DNA from: a virus
IMG/VR virus record: IMGVR_UViG_3300048686_000449
Span: 1 to 64,000 of that record
DNA length: 64,000 nt
Direction: 5' to 3' (one strand)
The notes below the pieces were generated by a model. The model did no database searches. It was not told the origin of the DNA and was given only the letters and a program-made list of their open reading frames with translations. The translations under genes and the position numbers were made by a program. Shown here one piece after another: positions 7,183-14,557 of this stretch (the stretch's first letter is position 1; each line of letters opens with the position of its first letter).

Positions 7183-7334
7183 TATGAGACTTTCTTGTTG
7201 AGCAATTCGACCGCAGTAATCAGTTTCTCCACGGTGTCATCGAGCGTATTCAATTTTAGAAACAGGGTGTTGATATCCGTATCAATGTCTTGAACACGGT
7301 CTTGGAGTGATTGAAATTCTTCATCGTGAATCAT
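7182..7334 (-). CDS. short coiled-coil protein, 50 aa
   Basis: The start at 7334 has SD GAGGAG; a longer frame would run into the repeat region of the upstream beta-helix gene. The sequence is one continuous heptad helix (LQDRVQDIDTDINTLFLKL). It is probably a dimerising or trimerising peptide. Function unknown. Confidence 0.6.
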   Translation of the reverse strand: MIHDEEFQSLQDRVQDIDTDINTLFLKLNTLDDTVEKLITAVELLNKKVS

Positions 7335-7350
7335 TGTATTCTCCTCGTGA

Positions 7351-7644
7351 TTAGTTGAGGACCACATCTCCGAACACCCGTGAGGTTCCAGAGACCCGAG
7401 CATTTCCAGAGACCCAAGCATCTCCAGAGACCAGAGCATTCCCATAGACCCGAGCATTTCCAGAGACCCAAGCATCTCCAGAGACCAGAGCACTAGGTCC
7501 CACAAAGGCTGATTTTTCTACTGTGGCTGTCTCAGCGATCCAACCACCACCATTCGGATGTTGATGAGCAGGAACAGGTCCGTTCCCGTCTCTAAAGTCA
7601 AAGAGTGTCTTCTTATTTGTTTTCTTCTTGCGTTTCGTCATCAT
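7351..7644 (-). CDS. hexapeptide-repeat beta-helix protein (paralogue 2, short)
   Basis: 97 residues: a lysine-rich start (MMTKRKKKTNKK), the shared module FDFRDGNGPVPAHQHPNGGG, then only about eight hexapeptide turns (V-x-G-[DN]-A-x). It is the shortest of the three paralogues, so the repeat domain expands and contracts. SD AAGGAG. It probably forms a small beta-helix; no catalytic residues are visible. Confidence 0.75.
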   Translation of the reverse strand: MMTKRKKKTNKKTLFDFRDGNGPVPAHQHPNGGGWIAETATVEKSAFVGPSALVSGDAWVSGNARVYGNALVSGDAWVSGNARVSGTSRVFGDVVLN

Positions 7645-7651
7645 TCTCTCC

Positions 7652-8512
7652 TTACCGAAAGCAGGTAATCTTCGCGAGTTTCTTCCATCCCAGTGAGTCC
7701 ATCTTCATCAAGCCAGCGAGCTTGATCACCATCCGAAGACTCAATTCACGCAACCGATCCTGCTCTTCCACGATAAAGTCCAGAATCGATTCTTCCTGGA
7801 CTTTCGTAAAGCCTTCACGACTCAACATCCCATGGTCTCGAACCACCTGCTTGATACGCACCACATAATCCCGCTTCGTCTTCATCTCCAGATCCAGATA
7901 GTGGCTACGGGAGATCATCGCTTCAAAGTGAGGCGCGAGTTTGTTCCCATTCGCTGCCATCGAGGACATGTCATAATTCGTGATGAAGATAATCGAGCCT
8001 TCAAACTCAAAGTTCCGAGGAAGTCTCTCTCCCTCTTCATCTTCCATCCGAGTCTCCGTCAACCAGGACAACCGACGGCTCTTCGTCATATCACAGGCAG
8101 TCTTCAGGATATTCAATGAGACATCATCCAAGAACACCGAATCCGCATCATCAAAGACCACGACGCAATTCGGGTCTTTGAACTCATAGAGCGTCTTATA
8201 GAGCCCAGTGGGACGCACATATCCACGAACCACATAGGGACGATAGCCTTTCGACTCCAGATCCTCGACGACCTTCATCACCCCATAGGACTTCCCAAGA
8301 CCCGCAGGACCAGAGATAATCAGTGATCGGTTCTTGCCAGTCGCCGTCGCCTCAGCCAATGTTTCCATGGCCGCAAAGCGATCGGTCAGTTTCTGGTAGA
8401 TTTCCTCTTCAGTTTCCACGATCACGGGAGCCTGGGTCATCGGCATCGTTCCCTTTCTCATCAAAAAGTTCTTGGTCTTACGGAAACCAGACTTGGGGAC
8501 ACCTCTAGGCAT
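7652..8512 (-). CDS. CobS/MoxR-like AAA+ ATPase
   Basis: 286 residues. Walker A GPAGLGKS lies around 68-75, Walker B VVVFDDAD follows around residue 120, and a sensor-like SIIFITNYD around 180; the C-terminal part is a helical lid. Single-domain AAA+ proteins of this type in T4-like phages resemble CobS/MoxR chaperones that act with a VWA/CobT-like partner, and such a partner is encoded at 1-1106. The two presumably remodel or insert metal into a target protein. It is the first gene of promoter 8557-8585 (SD AAAGGAG). Confidence 0.8.
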   Translation of the reverse strand: MPRGVPKSGFRKTKNFLMRKGTMPMTQAPVIVETEEEIYQKLTDRFAAMETLAEATATGKNRSLIISGPAGLGKSYGVMKVVEDLESKGYRPYVVRGYVRPTGLYKTLYEFKDPNCVVVFDDADSVFLDDVSLNILKTACDMTKSRRLSWLTETRMEDEEGERLPRNFEFEGSIIFITNYDMSSMAANGNKLAPHFEAMISRSHYLDLEMKTKRDYVVRIKQVVRDHGMLSREGFTKVQEESILDFIVEEQDRLRELSLRMVIKLAGLMKMDSLGWKKLAKITCFR

Positions 8513-8556
8513 TCATCACTCCTTTGGTTAGATTCGTTCTCATCATCACAAGAGAG

Positions 8557-8585
8557 AGTGTACCGTATTCTACCAAGAAAGTCAA
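8557..8585 (-). promoter_or_regulatory. sigma70-like early promoter with conserved flanks
   Basis: TTGACT (8585-8580), 17 bp, TACACT (8562-8557), 45 bp before the AAA+ ATPase. It is the third copy of the promoter module also present at 4821 and 6369. Confidence 0.8.
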
Positions 8586-8661
8586 CAGGAAAAGTGCGAA
8601 ATCAACATTAAAATTTTTTGCCTGTACCATCAATGACTTAGGGAGGCGAGGAGAGGAGGAG

Positions 8662-9051
8662 TTACTGTTCCCACCCAAATGCGGCTCCAGCACGGAACAA
8701 CGCATTTAGAACCTTCTCACGACGGATTTGCAATTCGTTTGAATTCACACCTGGAAACTGTGTGGAGGTGATGAGAGGAGGACGACGGCTTGTGACGAGC
8801 ACTTCAGCAATCTGTTGATCAAGGGGATTCGTCAACAGTGATTGCACTTTAGTGAGCAATTGTGTTCGTTCTTCAGATGAGAGCGGTGCGCCAGGGCTAC
8901 GCCCATATCGCGCACCCCATAACCATAACGAGACCTTTTTTCTGTTATGTTCTCCACTGAAACGATCTAATTCTCGTGGAAAATTGAATCGCTTCCCTTG
9001 GGTGGGAGAAGTAGATTCTAGACAATACTGACGAAATGAGTAGAGTGCCAT
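8662..9051 (-). CDS. hypothetical protein, 129 aa
   Basis: The start at 9051, just after the upstream stop, is preferred to a longer frame that overlaps the previous gene. A basic N-terminal half (HNRKKVSLWLWGARYGRSPG) is followed by helices with a possible helix-turn-helix (LTNPLDQQIAEVLV; LQIRREKVLNALF). It is possibly DNA-binding; no family is assigned. Confidence 0.5.
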   Translation of the reverse strand: MALYSFRQYCLESTSPTQGKRFNFPRELDRFSGEHNRKKVSLWLWGARYGRSPGAPLSSEERTQLLTKVQSLLTNPLDQQIAEVLVTSRRPPLITSTQFPGVNSNELQIRREKVLNALFRAGAAFGWEQ

Positions 9052-9059
9052 ACACCTAT

Positions 9060-9290
9060 TTAGCGTTCTGTAGCGTGCACCAGGACAAAGCTGGCAAATG
9101 GGGTCTGTCGAGTGGTCTGAGTAGCTGGATTCGTGTATTCGACGGTCCAATAGGTGATGCCATAGAGGATCCCGAGACAGTTCACAATCGTCCCAGTCTG
9201 GTGATAGAGCATACTAGGAACACTGTGGTGCACTCGTTCTCCGAGTCGCGAAGTATCCGTACTGGGTTTCAGTTGTGCACGACGAGCCAT
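9060..9290 (-). CDS. hypothetical small beta protein, 76 aa
   Basis: First gene of promoter 9321-9349 with SD GGGAGGA. Residues 28-76 are beta-prone (GTIVNCLGILYGITYWTVEY), like a small SH3-type barrel, after a polar N-terminus. Function unknown. Confidence 0.6.
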   Translation of the reverse strand: MARRAQLKPSTDTSRLGERVHHSVPSMLYHQTGTIVNCLGILYGITYWTVEYTNPATQTTRQTPFASFVLVHATER

Positions 9291-9320
9291 CGAGATCCTC
9301 CCAATAAATAGTGTACAACA

Positions 9321-9349
9321 AGTCTACCTTATTCTACCAAGAAAGTCAA
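9321..9349 (-). promoter_or_regulatory. sigma70-like early promoter
   Basis: TTGACT (9349-9344), 17 bp, TAGACT (9326-9321) on the minus strand, 30 bp before the gene at 9290. Confidence 0.8.
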
Positions 9350-9880
9350 GTTTCCAGTCTCTGAACATGCTGCCTTAGTGGATTATTATCTGGTGCAGGA
9401 TGGAGTGGATATTCCCTTCTCTGCGAAAGCTGGGGCTGGTGGAGCACCCCGAATCCTGTGGGCAATCGGATCGGGATGACGATGGTCAAACGACCTCATA
9501 AGACCTAATCAGGAGTCTCAATGCGTCCTTCACAGTCAGACGGGATCATTCGCGAATATACCAGTTGCACTCGACGATCATCATGCATTTGTGTCTCCGT
9601 GGATGGTTTCTCGAGATTATCCAGTTTTTCTACGACCCCCTAAATACTCAGTCTAGACCGCAATTTCTCAGTAGATTATCATGTGTTTTCGTTACTTTTT
9701 CGTTACGTGATCTAATATAGAAAGAAATATCTCTATGCAACCCTCTCAAATAGACTGGATTGTAAAAGAATGTGTTCATAACTGGACTCATGGAAAGAAG
9801 CGTAAGGTATTCAATTGTCTTCGTGTGTGTATGATTCAACGAGAGTGGCAAATGATACGAATCATACTGACAGCGATTCT
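9350..9880. other. gene-poor interval with only marginal small ORFs
   Basis: About 530 bases without a convincing gene. The minus strand has two short ORFs (9386-9499, 37 aa; 9505-9588, 27 aa) that sit head to tail but have weak SDs. The plus strand has a 49-aa ORF (9735-9884) without an SD that would converge on the TusA gene. The Pro/His-rich minus ORFs look like remnants of a decayed gene. No terminator or tRNA is seen. Confidence 0.4.
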
Positions 9881-10123
9881 TTAGTGGACTTGCACTCGAT
9901 AATAGGTGATCTTAGGAGTGATTCGAATAGATTCAAGAAGCGTAATAGAGGCGAGGTGACAAAATTTGTCAAAGTCTTTGTCAAATGTGGGATCATCGGC
10001 GAGAATATCAAGGATCTCACCCGAACACATGGTATTCAGGGCAAGTCGAACGTGAAGTATAGGCAGGGGACACGCAAGTCCCCTGCAGTCCACTGATTTA
10101 CTCTTGATCTCTATATCGTACAT
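9881..10123 (-). CDS. tusA: TusA/SirA-like sulfur-carrier protein
   Basis: 80 residues covering the whole TusA fold. The N-terminal signature CRGLACPLPIL carries the CPxP motif whose Cys accepts persulfide in TusA. LDILADDPTFDKDFDKF matches the conserved DDP segment, and LLESI the C-terminal helix region. In bacteria TusA relays sulfur from IscS to TusBCD for tRNA 2-thiouridine synthesis and to other pathways. A phage copy could serve tRNA thiolation or sulfur metabolism of the infected cell. It overlaps the upstream gene by 26 bases; its own SD is weak. Confidence 0.8.
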   Translation of the reverse strand: MYDIEIKSKSVDCRGLACPLPILHVRLALNTMCSGEILDILADDPTFDKDFDKFCHLASITLLESIRITPKITYYRVQVH

Positions 10124-10301
10124 GACCGCTAGAGGATGATTCTGTTAGTAATTGTCCCTTTGATGTTGATTCGGTCACAGCAGATTGAGCTTGAAGCAAA
10201 TCGTGTAATTCACACTGAAGACGACGATATTTCTGCCAGGTTGCTTCAATGTCGCGTTGCAGCTGAGATACACGATATCGAATCATTGATTCGTCCATCA
10301 T
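10098..10301 (-). CDS. small coiled-coil protein, 67 aa
   Basis: The start at 10301 (SD GAGGAG) overlaps the previous gene by four bases. Helical residues 5-45 (QLQRDIEATWQKYRRLQCEL) form a likely coiled coil, followed by a Ser-rich tail. Function unknown. Confidence 0.55.
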   Translation of the reverse strand: MMDESMIRYRVSQLQRDIEATWQKYRRLQCELHDLLQAQSAVTESTSKGQLLTESSSSGHVRYRDQE

Positions 10302-10468
10302 ACATTCGTCTCCTCTTGTTCCCAAAAAGGAACCACATGAGATATATCCTGATCCTGTTCATCCGAGGTATCATCGTTGTGCGGGGGGCGTTTCTTGTTG
10401 ATCGGGGTGGCATCGTCACGAAATTTCTGTTTTTGACGCATGGGTTCAAGACTGCGACTACTATACAT
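10298..10468 (-). CDS. small polar protein, 56 aa
   Basis: The start at 10468 has SD AAGGAG inside the end of the glycosyltransferase gene. The sequence is polar and charged, rich in Asp, Gln and Glu, probably disordered (HNDDTSDEQDQDISHVV). It is coupled by overlap to both neighbours. No function can be proposed. Confidence 0.5.
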   Translation of the reverse strand: MYSSRSLEPMRQKQKFRDDATPINKKRPPHNDDTSDEQDQDISHVVPFWEQEETNV

Positions 10469-11213
10469 GGGAATGATTCTCCTTCTGACGCCAGGGAAAG
10501 GACTGATTAAATCGCTGGGCATATTCGGCATTTCCAGCGAGGAAAAAGGGCAACTGGACCGATCCAGCATTGCCACCGAGACGATAATTGACGGTATACT
10601 CACCCGTACACGCAAAGCGCGGAGCAATCTTTCGTAGATGTGAAAAGAACACACGATCTGCACCCCATTGTCCATACCAGGCAGGACCGACGGTGATTGC
10701 TAATGATCGTGGCACACAATAACAGGAGGTATCAATGTGCTGATAGATGTGTGCGGGGTCGGGGGAATAGGCATTCCACTTACCCAAGGATTCACAGTTA
10801 TCACAACAGAGCCAGGTACCTTTTACATCAACGATATTGCGCAGACTATAGGCCCACTGCGCCTGAGTTCGATGTAGAGTAGACAGCAGTGATGCGCAGT
10901 GATGTGGCTGGAGTGTGTTGTCGGAATCTAAGTATATGATGAAATCTGTGTTACAGAGGGCGGGAACTGAGCTATACACACGATGCCCATAGAATCCTTT
11001 GCCGACATTTTCCTCTAAAAAAATAATGCGAAGATGTGTTTGTGATGGTAAGGACTCAACAATATCCATCACTTCCTGATGATATTGTGCCCCATCAATC
11101 ACAAGATAATGAACCACGGGAATGGTTTGTTCCATGACCGAACGAAGACATGCGGCGAGATGTGGACCACCAATTGTGGGGGTGATAATACCTATAGTGG
11201 ATTCAGTCATCAT
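10461..11213 (-). CDS. GT2-type glycosyltransferase
   Basis: About 250 residues in a single GT-A domain. It opens with IGIITPTIGGPHLAACLRSV, as GT2 enzymes do, and has the metal/nucleotide-sugar site LDSDN around residue 98, with acceptor-side aromatic residues after it. It should transfer a sugar from an NDP-sugar to an unknown acceptor (host envelope, virion protein or modified DNA). It stands alone in the early region, away from the glycan cluster at 50-55 kb, and has its own promoter; the start codon lies only 9 bases after the -10 box. Confidence 0.8.
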   Translation of the reverse strand: MMTESTIGIITPTIGGPHLAACLRSVMEQTIPVVHYLVIDGAQYHQEVMDIVESLPSQTHLRIIFLEENVGKGFYGHRVYSSVPALCNTDFIIYLDSDNTLQPHHCASLLSTLHRTQAQWAYSLRNIVDVKGTWLCCDNCESLGKWNAYSPDPAHIYQHIDTSCYCVPRSLAITVGPAWYGQWGADRVFFSHLRKIAPRFACTGEYTVNYRLGGNAGSVQLPFFLAGNAEYAQRFNQSFPWRQKENHSHV

Positions 11214-11222
11214 GTTAACACT

Positions 11223-11251
11223 AGTATATACGATTCACACACAAAAGTCAA
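11223..11251 (-). promoter_or_regulatory. sigma70-like early promoter
   Basis: TTGACT (11251-11246), 17 bp, TATACT (11228-11223). The glycosyltransferase ATG (11213) follows after 9 bases, so the mRNA would be nearly leaderless. Confidence 0.8.
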
Positions 11252-11253
11252 AT

Positions 11254-11453
11254 TTATGGCAGTGGATCTCGTCTGTTGGGGTCTTTTCCCATGGGAGTAT
11301 GCACTGGCTCATCAAGTGGAATAGGATTTTTTTCGGTTTTCGCGGTATTCGTGTCTTTGATGACGAGAGTGGACCTATCGGGGTCATAGAAATCGCTCCA
11401 CTCCATCGCGGTGGAGCGTCATCTTCAGTAATAAAAGCACGAAATGTTTTCAT
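11254..11453 (-). pseudogene. small phage protein gene broken by a 5-bp tandem duplication
   Basis: The N-terminal part (from ATG 11453) reads MKTFRAFITEDDAPPRW, an opening typical of T4-like phage proteins; the C-terminal part lies in another frame and ends in TAA 11254. At 11405-11396 the 5-base unit CTCCA (plus strand) is repeated twice; removing one unit joins both halves into a clean 64-aa frame (PPRWSDFYDPDR and onward). It may be a true mutation or an assembly error. No SD is seen. Confidence 0.55.
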
Positions 11454-11551
11454 ACTAGTAATAACAGCATCTCGTGTGCAACCAGTCCAATGGATAGTGG
11501 AGAGTAAGGCTCTCGTCCGTATCTGGGAACACGATTATCTGTCATTCTCAT
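11450..11551 (-). CDS. possible small protein, 33 aa
   Basis: ATG 11551 to TGA 11450, overlapping the next start by ATGA. The C-terminal hydrophobic stretch (SIGLVAHEMLLLLV) suggests membrane contact. There is no SD, but a late-type motif (ACTAAATA, 11579-11586) lies about 28 bp upstream. A weak call. Confidence 0.3.
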   Translation of the reverse strand: MRMTDNRVPRYGREPYSPLSIGLVAHEMLLLLV

Positions 11552-11577
11552 TGTAGTGAGAGACTGAACGACTATTT

Positions 11578-11757
11578 CTATTTAGTATTTCCTGAGAATT
11601 CACTATATCGTAATTGCATTCGTAACTCCTCTAATTCACGCAAAACTCGCTCATAATCCTCTGCTTTGACATAACACGGGGTTCCATCATTATGATAAGA
11701 CCATTCAGGATCAGGAATAAGATATTTGTCATCTAAACACAGATATCGTATAGCCAT
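11578..11757 (-). CDS. hypothetical protein, 59 aa
   Basis: SD TAGGAG precedes ATG 11757. The N-terminal half is short beta/turn (LCLDDKYLIPDPEW) and the C-terminal half one charged helix (EDYERVLRELEELRMQL). The terminal codons Asn-Thr-Lys-stop are also the late promoter-like motif ACTAAATA. Function unknown. Confidence 0.6.
   Translation of the reverse strand: MAIRYLCLDDKYLIPDPEWSYHNDGTPCYVKAEDYERVLRELEELRMQLRYSEFSGNTK
11579..11586 (-). promoter_or_regulatory. putative T4-type late promoter (ACTAAATA)
   Basis: The minus-strand octamer ACTAAATA, one of several variants of the T4 late consensus TATAAATA in this window, is embedded in the stop region of the 59-aa gene. Confidence 0.35.
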
Positions 11758-11765
11758 AGTGACTC

Positions 11766-12014
11766 CTAACGACGAAAATCTTTCCAGAAATCGTCCATCT
11801 CGGGCGGTGGTGCATCAGCCGCTGGTTGCAAGACTGGATTCAGTTCATAGGATCCTCGTCGTGTCTCAGTAGTTTGGAGCTTTTGATGAAGATCTCGCAA
11901 GGCTAATCGAATAATCGCTGCCATTGAGAGACCATAGTGCGCCGAAAGCTGTAACAGCTTTTCATAGTCGGACACTTCCATCAATGTATCAAACTTTTTG
12001 ACGAGTCGTGCCAC
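11766..12014 (-). CDS. ribbon-helix-helix-like protein, 82 aa
   Basis: The N-terminus (MARLVKKFDTLMEV) can form the DNA-reading strand, and DYEKLLQLSAHYGLSMAAII the two helices of a ribbon-helix-helix fold, as in Arc/CopG regulators; the tail is Pro-rich and acidic. It is probably a small transcriptional regulator. It overlaps the upstream DUF6433-like gene by 26 bases. Confidence 0.55.
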   Translation of the reverse strand: MARLVKKFDTLMEVSDYEKLLQLSAHYGLSMAAIIRLALRDLHQKLQTTETRRGSYELNPVLQPAADAPPPEMDDFWKDFRR

Positions 12015-12507
12015 GCTTCTTCGTCTCCTTCACTGAAGTGTCAACTTTGGTTGCTTCCTTCAGATCAAAGGGTAATGTTGGGAAGGCTTCCTTAGCAACA
12101 GATGCCGTCAATCCATGAATACACTCTGGCACTTTCTTTTGTAGCAGGGCGCACAAAATCTTGGCTTCTTCTGGATGTAGATAGGACAGAATCTGCGTCA
12201 AAATTGTTTGCTCTTTCTTTTCAGTTAACTTTGATACCCGTCTTGGATGCCCGTCTATAAAGATATATAACCGTGAAAGCTCTCCGTGTAAGTAGGTGTC
12301 GTTCATTCCCGCTGGCATCAATGATGGTTTATATTTGGGAATTTGCGAAATATCAAACTTCACGGTAGGATTGAACGCGGCATTCAGGAATTCGGGCAAC
12401 CGTGATCCGCCGCGCGACATTGCAAAGTTTCTCAAAATTATGATTTTCTCTTCTCGCGTCTTTGCAGACTGAAATTGTTCAAACACTTCATGATAGAGTT
12501 GATACAT
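11989..12507 (-). CDS. DUF6433-like T4-like phage protein, 172 aa
   Basis: The start at 12507 has a strong SD (TAGGAGG). The pattern YQLYHEVFEQFQSAKTREEK, then NAAFNPTVKFDI, LYIFIDGHPRR and an internal LLQKKVPECIHGLT matches the DUF6433 family found in T4-like phages, whose function is unknown. The last 25 residues are a basic Thr/Lys tail. A CACTAAATA motif lies 37 bp upstream, so late expression is likely. Confidence 0.75.
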   Translation of the reverse strand: MYQLYHEVFEQFQSAKTREEKIIILRNFAMSRGGSRLPEFLNAAFNPTVKFDISQIPKYKPSLMPAGMNDTYLHGELSRLYIFIDGHPRRVSKLTEKKEQTILTQILSYLHPEEAKILCALLQKKVPECIHGLTASVAKEAFPTLPFDLKEATKVDTSVKETKKRGTTRQKV

Positions 12508-12543
12508 ATGACCTCCTAATAATATATTCACACAACCTACTGA

Positions 12544-12551
12544 TATTTAGT
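12544..12551 (-). promoter_or_regulatory. putative T4-type late promoter (ACTAAATA)
   Basis: ACTAAATA on the minus strand between the cyclase stop and the DUF6433-like gene, 37 bp before its ATG. Confidence 0.5.
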
Positions 12552-12555
12552 GACC

Positions 12556-14556
12556 TCATTTACTCGTCGCCACATAGACGCCCGTCCAATTTGAAGGGCA
12601 TCCTGCAGATAATCGCTGTGTCATGATGGTATAATACTCTTTCAGTGTAGGATTTGATTGCGATAATCCATCAGCTAAGTGAAGAGCTTTTTTCCATTCT
12701 CCCGAATAATACAAGTCTAAAAATTGTTGATGGACTGTATCATGTTCAGCTACGGTGTAAATATGAACACCCTGCTTCTTACCTTTCACAGCTAAACAAT
12801 CAAGTTCTGTTACTGAGATTCGCGATTTCACTATCTCAGCAGTCTGTGGCCCAAGAATCAACTTGACCCCATATGATTTGCTCTGACCTTCCAATCGTGA
12901 GGCGAGATTGACCGCATCACCTAGACAGGTATAATCAAATCGTTGAGTGCTGCCCATGTTCCCGACAATCACAGATCCTGTATTGATGCCGATACCCATG
13001 CCAAATGGTGGAACGCCTTCCGCAGCAATCTCCTCATTGAAACGATCCAAATCATGAAGCATTGTTTGGGCTGTCAGAACGGCATGATACGCATGATCCG
13101 CATCATTCAACGGTGCATTCCAGAAGGCCATCTGGGCATCTCCGATGTACTTATCTAATGTTCCCTGTTGAACGAGAATAGTTTCAGTCATGGCTGTCAT
13201 ATACCGATTCATAATCTGCGTCAGCCCTTCAACATTCTCTCCATAATGTTCTGAGATCGTGGTGAATCCGCGTACATCAGTAAACATAATACTCAGTTCT
13301 CGTCGTTCACCACCCAAACGTAACAGCGCAGGATTTTGTTGGAGCTTCTCCACCATTGCAGGTGACAGATAAGTTCCAAATTGTTTTTTGATTTGTTGCT
13401 TTTGCAGAAACTCAGAGAGGAACTTGACGCCATACGCATGTAACGCAATCAGAATAAATCCTGCATCCAACATCGTAACATCAAGCAGCCATTTCTCTTT
13501 CGTATAGAACCAATAGGTGAATGCTGGCGCACTCAAAATCAGAAGAACTGTAAACCCGAGTCCCACATAGGTCCAGCGACTGAGCGCAATAATTAGAAGA
13601 CCCCCCAGACACAGCAATGATAATTCAAGTCCCATGGCCCAATCGGGTCGTTGAATGGAGATGCCATTGATCAGAGTACCAATGACCGCTGCTTGGACAT
13701 CGTGCGGCCACACTGATCCAAGACTGGTCGGCACAGGATTGGCCACGCCTGTCGCAGTGACACCCAGAATGACAATGGCACCGTTGAGATCGGGAATGGG
13801 ATCAAGAAAAGAGTGTGTTTGAGCCGTCTGTGTCCAATCAATCCACACTCGTCCGAGTTCATCAGTCGCAATCGGTCCAAATTGAGGAATACGCAACTTC
13901 TCAATCCCGCCCGAGAATAACTTGACCTGAATCGTTGTATCATTAGCTAAGAGACGAAGAGTTTCCAGTGGCACCGAAGGATACAACACGCCCTGCGCAC
14001 TCGCGACTAATGGCATTCGACGAACCACACCATCAAGTTCGGGTAATGTATGAATCGTACCGACTCCAGCGGCAGCCGTTTCTAACAGAGGAATATTTGA
14101 GAGCATACCTGGATAAGTGATGAGTTGTGTGAGATATTCGGGATTGAGCACTACGCTTCCAGGGTAACGTGGTACATTCTTTTGTTCTTTGGCTGGCGCA
14201 TTCACTAAGAGCACGGGATAACGATCCATCGTTTTTGCAAATAATTCATCACCATGATGTGGATCTGGGTCGGGCATCAAAATGGTGCTGATAACAAGTC
14301 CAGCACCGTGTGCATAGAGTTGTTGAATATACTCTGCATACACTGAGCGATTTAATGGATATTGCCCATAGCGAGTAATTGTCTGATCATCGATTTGAAT
14401 TGTATGAATCTGCGTGGCGACAGCAGGACCCGATGTCACCAATGTATCAAAGTATCGTAATCTGACTGATTCTAAAAATGATGGATCAGATTCACGAACA
14501 GCAACCATTAAACATAATGTGAGAATTGCCCACCAGGGTGTTAACCAACGAATCAT
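12556..14556 (-). CDS. CHASE2-domain class III adenylate cyclase
   Basis: 666 residues. An N-terminal membrane anchor (about 4-20) precedes a periplasmic CHASE2 sensor domain (about 25-300), three transmembrane helices (about 308-377), a short linker and a class III cyclase domain (about 415-590). Both metal-binding aspartates are present (D427 in FTDVRGF, D473 in KYIGDAQMAFW), as are the purine-selecting Lys469, a Thr at the paired position (T543) and the transition-state Asn550/Arg554 (GDAVNLASRLEG). The Lys/Thr pair is that of class IIIb adenylate cyclases, so cAMP is the expected product. It is the last gene of the curli operon, one base after curlin B. FecR and CHASE2 proteins are neighbours in many bacteria; here they lie in a phage. 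Confidence 0.92.
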   Translation of the reverse strand: MIRWLTPWWAILTLCLMVAVRESDPSFLESVRLRYFDTLVTSGPAVATQIHTIQIDDQTITRYGQYPLNRSVYAEYIQQLYAHGAGLVISTILMPDPDPHHGDELFAKTMDRYPVLLVNAPAKEQKNVPRYPGSVVLNPEYLTQLITYPGMLSNIPLLETAAAGVGTIHTLPELDGVVRRMPLVASAQGVLYPSVPLETLRLLANDTTIQVKLFSGGIEKLRIPQFGPIATDELGRVWIDWTQTAQTHSFLDPIPDLNGAIVILGVTATGVANPVPTSLGSVWPHDVQAAVIGTLINGISIQRPDWAMGLELSLLCLGGLLIIALSRWTYVGLGFTVLLILSAPAFTYWFYTKEKWLLDVTMLDAGFILIALHAYGVKFLSEFLQKQQIKKQFGTYLSPAMVEKLQQNPALLRLGGERRELSIMFTDVRGFTTISEHYGENVEGLTQIMNRYMTAMTETILVQQGTLDKYIGDAQMAFWNAPLNDADHAYHAVLTAQTMLHDLDRFNEEIAAEGVPPFGMGIGINTGSVIVGNMGSTQRFDYTCLGDAVNLASRLEGQSKSYGVKLILGPQTAEIVKSRISVTELDCLAVKGKKQGVHIYTVAEHDTVHQQFLDLYYSGEWKKALHLADGLSQSNPTLKEYYTIMTQRLSAGCPSNWTGVYVATSK

Positions 14557-14557
14557 A

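Noticed and set aside
9735-9884. 49-aa plus-strand ORF before TusA
   Set aside because: No SD, no clear promoter, and it would converge on the minus-strand gene; kept only as a remark in the gene-poor interval.
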